Source: Pirellulaceae bacterium
GTDB lineage: Bacteria > Planctomycetota > Planctomycetia > Pirellulales > Pirellulaceae
Assembly: GCA_013002105.1 (NCBI GenBank)
Contig: JABDKS010000548.1
Span: 1-11,872 of the forward strand
Direction of reading: 5' to 3'
Length of the DNA stretch: 11,872 nucleotides
The translations under genes were made by a program, and so were the position numbers. Under the pieces are notes generated by a model. The model saw only the letters and a program-made list of their open reading frames with translations. It was not told the DNA's origin and did not search any database. Of the stretch, positions 6,766 to 11,872 are shown in pieces (position 1 is the first letter of the stretch; every line of letters begins with the position of its first letter).

Positions 6766-8469
6766 TCACGAATTGGCGTGTACCAGTTCGCCCTCGTCCG
6801 CAGACGATTCTCGTTCGCCAAGGGATGACTGCTCGAAGCCGGACTCTAGCGATTGACCATGACGCACCGCTCGCGAACGCCGGCTCGCAATCGCAAGCTT
6901 TCGTTGCCGTCGCAAGTCAATCAATGCAGAAACCATCACGGCCGCGAAAGCGGAAAGACCGAGAGCAAAAGCGAGGAAAAACGCTCGATTCGGGCCGACC
7001 TTGGTGACTTGAAGCGTCGCCGGCTGGGCAATCGCAACGTCACTCAACTGCAAGGATTCTAAGCCCGCAAGTTGTCTCGCACTGGCGTATCGTTTGGCAG
7101 TATCCAGATAGGTGCTCTCGGACACTTGCGCGTCCCAAGTCAACTTGGTCAACTGAACACCAACCTCGTTCAGCGTGACCAATTCTTTCTGAGCCTTGGC
7201 GTACTGCTGCTCCAGGGTTTCGTGTTTCGCTTTCAGCCCCGAGCGACGTGCGAGGGCGTTGCGATACGCCAAATCCATCTCCTGGCGATTAGGATTGATT
7301 ACATTACGCAGTTGTGGCTCTTGGCCAATTTCCGCATCTGCAATTCGCTTCGCACCCTCCAGCTGACTACGTATCGCTTCCATACGTGGGTGATCGGCGT
7401 TGAATTTGGTTGCCAGCTCCTTCTCCTTCAGTTCCAGTTCGTACAAATCCTGTCGAACCAAATCTCCGGCGTGTTTGAAAATTCCCGTCAACTCTTCGGC
7501 TTGCACTCGTTCGGGCATCGACGCCAATTCTTCGTCCAGCTTTGCAATCTCAGCGTCGACCTCCGCGAACGCGGTGTCGGTTTCATTCAAATTTCGTTCC
7601 AACTCGGTCAGCTTCAATCGCAATGCCTCTTTGGAGGAGGCCAGTTCCACTATCCCGTGTTGGGTCTGTAAGTCGCGTACAGCATTCTGTGCGTCCATGG
7701 CCGTCGTCATCGCCGACTCGATTTCCTGCTCGAAAAATGCAAGCGATCCGGATGATTCGTGTGCGTGTACGTGGTACTTGGGATATTCCTCCAAAAACGC
7801 GCTGACAATGTCATGAGCCAAGTAGGGCGAGTTACCGACGTATCGTAAATCGATCGTGTAAGCGGCCTTGCCGACATCCGCACTGTAACCCTTCGAGAGC
7901 TTTTTGCATGACCTACCAAGAACCGCTAATTCGCGGATTTCGTCGGACGTGTATCCGCCACCAGCTTTGGGTGCCTTGGTCGGTATCAGCCGCGAAATCG
8001 AATACATGGCTCGATCGAGAACGCCAATCGGTTCAAGGATTCGCTCGGGCCCAACATTTGTCGCGACGCGTTCGACCATGGCACGACTGCTCAGTAATTC
8101 CATCACCGAGTTGACTTGGTGCAATCGACTTTCCTGGAGGGAAACGGTGCTGCTGACATTCGCGGTCGGATCGAGTGACACGGCGTTGGGACCAAGTCGA
8201 ACAAGCAACTGTGCTCGCGATTCGTAACGATTGGGAAGCAGGAAGATCAGTGTGACGCAGAGTGCGCTCAATACGAAGAAAACAAACGTCGTCAAGCCTT
8301 TGCGTCGCCAAGCACTACTGAGTAAATCGCCAAAATCAAGTGGCGTGTGAATGTCTGAAGAATACATGGATGTCGTACGATAGAAATTCCGGAGATGGCT
8401 GGGCCCACCTCGCACATGCGAATCATTTGTCATCCATGACTCGCTGGAGAGTCCCCCGCTGGCACTCAC
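6766..8469 (-). CDS. Wzz/GumC-type polysaccharide chain-length protein without kinase domain
   Basis: This is a polysaccharide co-polymerase anchored in the inner membrane, expected to set chain length or support export of a surface glycan. With the GTG start it has 567 residues: TM1 at about 59-79 (TTFVFFVLSALCVTLIFLLP), a Wzz-type N-terminal region (NRYESRAQLLVRLG), a long coiled-coil periplasmic part (about 250-460, rich in Glu, Leu, Lys and Ala), and TM2 at about 496-517 after VTKVGPNRAF. A charged 50-residue tail follows with no Walker A or Tyr-kinase region, so any BY-kinase must be encoded elsewhere. GTG at 8469 is kept because GGTGAT (plus strand ATCACC, 8475-8480) precedes it by five bases and can pair with the 16S tail. 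ATG at 8433 and 8367 are alternatives; the latter would leave 24 residues before TM1, as is common in the family. Confidence 0.9.
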   Translation of the reverse strand: MSASGGLSSESWMTNDSHVRGGPSHLRNFYRTTSMYSSDIHTPLDFGDLLSSAWRRKGLTTFVFFVLSALCVTLIFLLPNRYESRAQLLVRLGPNAVSLDPTANVSSTVSLQESRLHQVNSVMELLSSRAMVERVATNVGPERILEPIGVLDRAMYSISRLIPTKAPKAGGGYTSDEIRELAVLGRSCKKLSKGYSADVGKAAYTIDLRYVGNSPYLAHDIVSAFLEEYPKYHVHAHESSGSLAFFEQEIESAMTTAMDAQNAVRDLQTQHGIVELASSKEALRLKLTELERNLNETDTAFAEVDAEIAKLDEELASMPERVQAEELTGIFKHAGDLVRQDLYELELKEKELATKFNADHPRMEAIRSQLEGAKRIADAEIGQEPQLRNVINPNRQEMDLAYRNALARRSGLKAKHETLEQQYAKAQKELVTLNEVGVQLTKLTWDAQVSESTYLDTAKRYASARQLAGLESLQLSDVAIAQPATLQVTKVGPNRAFFLAFALGLSAFAAVMVSALIDLRRQRKLAIASRRSRAVRHGQSLESGFEQSSLGERESSADEGELVHANS

Positions 8470-8863
8470 CTCGAATCACCCAGAATTGATGGTCGTTAAT
8501 ATAGCTAGCTGGCGCAGGGCAGGGAGGGTGAAAACGACACGATTCACGCGTCGAATCAATTTGATAACTACCGGACTGTTGGCAATTGCAGATCCAGAAT
8601 TCCTGATCGCGACCTTGAGTCTGGGACTTGATCGGGGCTCGGCGAACACTCCTCGTCAGAGTGCGCGAGCGACAGAGCGCAGAGAACGCGAGCACTTTCA
8701 GCAAGGATTTTATTGGCTCCGTTTAGGCAACCACCACTGAAAAAACGAAGTCGCTGTAGACGTCCAACGAACATCTGCCAGCTCATCCTTGAACCGACGA
8801 AAGCCGTCGGACGTAGGTTACGTCGGACGGCTATTCGTGTTCGTCGATTGTTTTTTGCTCAGG
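8470..8863. other. Intergenic region upstream of the Wzz-like gene
   Basis: These 394 bases lie between the Wzz-like gene start and the end of the small secreted-protein gene. No gene is supported. A GATTC/GAATC inverted repeat (8541-8545 and 8553-8557, around ACGCGT) and an AT-rich element with TATATT on the minus strand near 8500 lie upstream of the Wzz start. These could belong to its promoter, but no matching -35 box is evident. A strong hairpin occurs at 8802-8832. Confidence 0.5.
8802..8832. repeat. Hairpin with 13-base arms, possible terminator or dispersed palindromic repeat
   Basis: AGCCGTCGGACGT (8802-8814) and ACGTCGGACGGCT (8820-8832) pair along 13 bases with a single G-G mismatch around a five-base loop AGGTT. 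It lies 31 bases past the stop of the secreted-protein gene on the minus strand. In that direction the stem ends in GGCTTTCG, only a short T-run, so termination would be partial. I have the impression that such GCCGTCGGACGTAGG-type hairpins recur between genes in Rhodopirellula-like genomes, but I could not check it. Confidence 0.55.
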
Positions 8864-9295
8864 TCAGTTCTGTGCCAATTTGTTGTCGCTGAGCACAAAC
8901 GGATTGAGTTGCACGTCACCCTTTTTGGCTACCGCCCGTCGAATGGTTTTGGACTTGGAGACGTGAGGGTTAGGCAAGATGACGGGAGCCGACAGAGGTG
9001 TCTGTTGGAAAGTTGACCGCAGTCGGCCCTGGTATCCCGCTGGCGCGCTCAGCACGGGCGGTGATGCAAAGGGGCTCATTCCGTAGGGACGAGCGTATCG
9101 AGCACCGTAGTAGACGGGCGGATTCGTCGCAAAATAGGGTGGCGTCCCTAACGTCGAGCCAATTCTAGCTCCGTAGGGCTGATAGAATCCAAATGGCTGA
9201 AAACCAGCCCAGCCAGGTTGCTGGGCGTTCGCCGAATCAGAAAAACAGATCGCGGCACTGAGTACCACAACAGTGGCAATGACTAGCCTTTTCAT
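8864..9295 (-). CDS. Small secreted Pro/Tyr/Gly-rich protein of planctomycete type
   Basis: This is a 143-residue exported protein with a clear Sec signal peptide (MKRLVIATVVVLSAAICFSDSANA, cleavage likely before QQPGW at 25). The mature part is low in charge at first and rich in Pro, Tyr, Phe and Gly. It has a central TPPYFATNPPVYYGARYARP stretch continuing to GMSPFASPP (about 51-80), and the basic segment SKSKTIRRAVAKK (about 113-125) precedes the C-terminal QLNPFVLSDNKLAQN. The ATG at 9295 has GAGG (9303-9306) seven bases upstream. The PPYFA-x-x-PPVYY pattern looks like one I associate with small secreted proteins of planctomycetes. Function is unknown; a cell-envelope or matrix role is only inference from its composition and its place among polysaccharide genes. 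It is divergent from the glycosyltransferase gene, 216 bases away. Confidence 0.88.
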   Translation of the reverse strand: MKRLVIATVVVLSAAICFSDSANAQQPGWAGFQPFGFYQPYGARIGSTLGTPPYFATNPPVYYGARYARPYGMSPFASPPVLSAPAGYQGRLRSTFQQTPLSAPVILPNPHVSKSKTIRRAVAKKGDVQLNPFVLSDNKLAQN

Positions 9296-9511
9296 TCAAA
9301 GACCTCGAGCTTTTGGCGTAGGGGATAGGATCGGAATCTTTGATGGCATGGACGTGAACCCATCCATCACCCCCGTGCTGCTTGCCAGCCTAATTACCGA
9401 TGCGATCGATTCAACCATCAAATGCCGTGAAATCAGAGAATCCGACGCCGCAGGGGTATCCGTTCTCCGTGGGTGTCGTCTCCGTTTTTGGCCGTCGTCG
9501 CAGGTTCCATC

Positions 9512-10621
9512 GTGAAAATCGCATGCATCATTCACTCGCTTGACGGCGGTGGTGCGGAACGCGTGATGGCGGGGCTGGCAACTCGGTTGAGCCAGAAAGA
9601 TCACGATGTGATTCTGGTCACGTTGGACAACGGGTCACAGAATCGTCACGAGCTGGGGCAAGCAGTACGGCGAATGCCGCTGGATCTGATGCGTGAAAGT
9701 CGATCTCTGATCGATCGAATTCATAATCATCGTCGCCGCATTGCGATGATTCGCGATGCTCTGACAAACCAGAATCCCGATGTCGTTTTGTCGTTCTGTG
9801 ATCGGACCAATCTGCTGACTCTTGCTGCATTGCGCAAAAGCCGCATCCCTGTGGTGGTCTCCGAACGCAGCGACCCCCACCAGCAGAACCTCGGGTGGTT
9901 TTGGGAGACGATGCGACGACGTCATTATCCACGAGCCAACCGGATTGTCGCTTTGACCGACACGTCGGCGGCAAATCTGCAGACTTGGTCCAACACGCCC
10001 GTGGCTGTGATCCCGTCGGCAGTCGACGTCCCACCCAAAATTTCCGACCGCAATACGGCCCAATCCAACCGGCGGATCGTCGCGGTTGGACGTTTGGAGC
10101 GCGAAAAGGGGTTTGATCGTTTACTCGATTCCTTTGCCACGATCAGTCACGATCACACCGAATGGAGCCTGCGGATACTCGGTGAAGGATCCAAGCGACA
10201 GCAGTTGCTAGATCAAGCCGAGGCGCTCGGGATCGATGATCGCATCACGATGCCAGGTTGGACACGGCCGATTTGGGATGAACTTTGCAGCGCAACTCTC
10301 TTTGCTCTGCCAAGTCGCTATGAAGGATTCCCGTCGGCACTTTTGGAAGCGATGGCCGCGGGCGTTCCATCAATAGCCGTTGACTGTGAATCGGGGCCAC
10401 GCGCGATCATCGACCACGAACACAACGGTCTGCTAACCTCCAATGACCGTGGGGGATTGGCAAGCGGTGTACGACGAATGATCGAAGATACTCAGTTGCG
10501 TGAGCGATTGGGGCACGAGGGACGCAAGGTCATCGATCGTTTCTGCTGGCAGAAAATGATCGAATCCTACGAACGGGTGTTGCGCGAAGCCGTCAGCGAG
10601 TCAGCGCCACAGCCAAATTAA
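9512..10621 (+). CDS. GT4-type glycosyltransferase
   Basis: This is a cytoplasmic retaining glycosyltransferase of the GT-B fold, expected to add a sugar from a nucleotide donor to a lipid-linked glycan. With the GTG at 9512 there are 369 residues that begin as family members do (KIACIIHSLDGGGAERVMAGLA). Motifs: the Gly-rich GGGAERV (12-18), ERSDP near 118, VGRLEREKG (192-200), RILGEG, FALPSRYEGFPSALLEAMAAGVPS with the E-x7-E pair at about 271 and 279, and ESGPRAIIDHEHNGLL. A start at GTG 9473 would add 13 residues that do not fit the usual N-terminus; the 9512 start has a weak AGG seven bases upstream. Overall it resembles PglH/PglJ-like N-acetylgalactosaminyltransferases, but donor and acceptor cannot be read. 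The stop overlaps that of the convergent gene. Confidence 0.93.
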   Translation: MKIACIIHSLDGGGAERVMAGLATRLSQKDHDVILVTLDNGSQNRHELGQAVRRMPLDLMRESRSLIDRIHNHRRRIAMIRDALTNQNPDVVLSFCDRTNLLTLAALRKSRIPVVVSERSDPHQQNLGWFWETMRRRHYPRANRIVALTDTSAANLQTWSNTPVAVIPSAVDVPPKISDRNTAQSNRRIVAVGRLEREKGFDRLLDSFATISHDHTEWSLRILGEGSKRQQLLDQAEALGIDDRITMPGWTRPIWDELCSATLFALPSRYEGFPSALLEAMAAGVPSIAVDCESGPRAIIDHEHNGLLTSNDRGGLASGVRRMIEDTQLRERLGHEGRKVIDRFCWQKMIESYERVLREAVSESAPQPN

Positions 10622-11872
10622 GATTCTTCTTTCTCTGGCGGTTTGACAACGCCGTGTTTTATCAATTGTTCAACGATCGCACGGGCCGCAGCTCGCTGTT
10701 CTTTTGCCGTCCCCTTCTCCTCGTCCTCGATCGAATAAACCAAGTCCTCGTAGATGAATCCCAATTTTTTGTGCTCGGCGGTCGCGGGAAAGCCCAGGTC
10801 GACCAACCGGGTACCGTGCAGAATTGCGATGGTGGCCATCGCTGCATCCCCGAGTTCGGTGCGTGACTGGACGCCCCGTTGGAACATCAGCACGGACAAA
10901 GCACGCTTATCGTCCAAATATCGAGCAATCAACGGCGTGTCTTCTTCACGGCCGAATCGTGCGATGACTTGCATGGCATTGACCAAAACTTGCGGATGAT
11001 CCGTTTCTTCCAGTGTTTTAATGGCCAGCGGATACGCTGTGTATAAATCCGCTTGCAACGCAAAGTTAAAGACGCTCTCGCGATTTCCCAGCGTGCTGCG
11101 ACTAACCCACGCGTTAACAAGCCCTTGAAATGCAGGACCAATTTTTGGGTCCTTCGGTGCTCGGTTGGCAGGTGCCATTCGCAACACCATCATCATCTGC
11201 CGCTCGTAGCCTTCGGTCAGCGGAACCTGTTCGTCCGAGACCGGCAACAATAATGCCACGGCATCGGCAACGGTCAGTTCTGCGGGTGGGCGACGAAGTT
11301 TATTGTCGATCAGTTTTCCCATGACCGATTGCATCGCAATAGCACGGTCGCGCGGCTTTCCTTGAAACGACTCAATCAATTCGGGGTAATCACGCAGCAG
11401 TTGAATGAAAATATCTCGCGACTTACTAGATTCGCCGAAGATGATCCGAAACACCGGCCAGCCTTCGAAGTCGATGTCGTGTCCGTCTGAGAATGCCGCG
11501 ATTCTGGCTTCAAAATCCCCGTCCTTCAGTTGGGCAATCAACGCCTTGGATCGGACTTGAACCTCCGGGTCATCGGTGCGCTGCAAACTTTCGCGCAATA
11601 GCGGTACAACAGGCGCCCCGATGTTCAACAGGTTGTCGGCGGCCAATTCTCGTTTGGCAAACTCTGACGAGGCCAGCGATTCAATCCACTGCAGCGCCTC
11701 GTCGGTTTGCTCGGCCGTCAGCTGCCGCGAACGTTTTTTTTCGACCGGCCGGGATGTTGGCGGCTGGATCGTGGGGAACTTGGTGATCTGCGGAGCCGGT
11801 TTTTCTTGACCCGCAGCGATCTCGCCATGACCTGATTGTTCCTGCGCTGGTTTTTCTTGCGCTGGCTTCACT
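10618..11872 (-). CDS. HEAT-like repeat protein (5' end outside window)
   Basis: The frame is open at the right edge, so the true start and any signal peptide are missing; the GTG at 11871 is probably an internal Val codon. About 417 residues are visible. The first 45 are a Pro/Gln/Lys/Glu-rich linker with KPAQE-type repeats (about 2-28), followed by a basic KKRSRQ. Then come a HEAT-like unit (ELAADNLLNIGAPVVPLLRESL, about 75-115), mostly helical sequence without catalytic motifs, and another HEAT-like unit (DHPQVLVNAMQVIARFGREEDTPLIARYL). The C-terminus is charged (KHGVVKPPEKEES). HEAT repeats are scaffolds for protein contacts. The linker suggests a longer exported or membrane-tethered protein upstream, which is inference. 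It is convergent with the glycosyltransferase gene and shares four bases with it. Confidence 0.85.
   Translation of the reverse strand, partial: VKPAQEKPAQEQSGHGEIAAGQEKPAPQITKFPTIQPPTSRPVEKKRSRQLTAEQTDEALQWIESLASSEFAKRELAADNLLNIGAPVVPLLRESLQRTDDPEVQVRSKALIAQLKDGDFEARIAAFSDGHDIDFEGWPVFRIIFGESSKSRDIFIQLLRDYPELIESFQGKPRDRAIAMQSVMGKLIDNKLRRPPAELTVADAVALLLPVSDEQVPLTEGYERQMMMVLRMAPANRAPKDPKIGPAFQGLVNAWVSRSTLGNRESVFNFALQADLYTAYPLAIKTLEETDHPQVLVNAMQVIARFGREEDTPLIARYLDDKRALSVLMFQRGVQSRTELGDAAMATIAILHGTRLVDLGFPATAEHKKLGFIYEDLVYSIEDEEKGTAKEQRAAARAIVEQLIKHGVVKPPEKEES

Noticed and set aside
7072..7671. Open frame of 199 codons on the plus strand
   Set aside because: It is antisense to the coiled-coil part of the Wzz-like gene; the Gln- and Leu-rich translation mirrors the coiled-coil codons.
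8423..8740. Short open frames on both strands upstream of the Wzz-like gene
   Set aside because: Neither has motifs or a credible ribosome site, and the minus-strand one runs into the Wzz start in another frame.
8848..8856. T-run just past the secreted-protein gene considered as a terminator tail
   Set aside because: It is a T-run on the plus strand, hence an A-run in the transcript of the minus-strand gene, and it lies between the stop and the hairpin and not after the hairpin.

Overview
The window looks like a chromosomal segment of a marine planctomycete, most likely of the Pirellulaceae (Rhodopirellula and relatives). The evidence is the gene content: a planctomycete-type cytochrome c protein of the PSCyt1/DUF1549/LamG/DUF1553 kind, an exported formylglycine sulfatase, a small secreted protein rich in Pro, Tyr and Gly, and several proteins of planctomycete flavour without clear function. 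Base composition is moderately GC-rich, and GTG/TTG starts are likely for several genes. I see no rRNA, tRNA, CRISPR array, insertion sequence or phage gene.

Region 1 (bases 1-4876) holds four genes, all on the minus strand: a two-zinc-ribbon protein (4520-4876), a sulfatase (3010-4443), a 119-residue protein of unknown function (2570-2929) and the large cytochrome/LamG protein (1-2185, running off the left edge). The sulfatase and the cytochrome protein fit the degradation of sulfated polysaccharides, the hallmark metabolism of these bacteria. The gaps of roughly 75 bases between the first three genes would allow cotranscription. A 384-base gap separates the last one.

Region 2 (4877-10621) is a small surface-polysaccharide island with genes on alternating strands: an O-antigen ligase/polymerase-like membrane protein (plus), a Wzz/GumC-type chain-length protein without a kinase domain (minus, convergent with the ligase), a small secreted protein (minus) and a GT4-type glycosyltransferase (plus, divergent from the secreted protein). 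Together they suggest sugar transfer to a lipid carrier, polymerisation or ligation, and chain-length control. No flippase, export channel or initiating transferase lies in the window.

Region 3 (10618-11872) is the C-terminal part of a minus-strand HEAT-like repeat protein that enters from the right edge. Its stop codon overlaps that of the glycosyltransferase in the palindrome TTAA.

I did not find a clear new system. The least explained signals are non-coding: two 6-2-6 palindromes 63 bases apart upstream of the cytochrome gene, a cluster of three TCGTGAC heptamers in the 5-kb gap, and a 13-base-arm hairpin near 8.8 kb that may belong to a dispersed repeat family. All of these are pattern readings made by eye, without searches.
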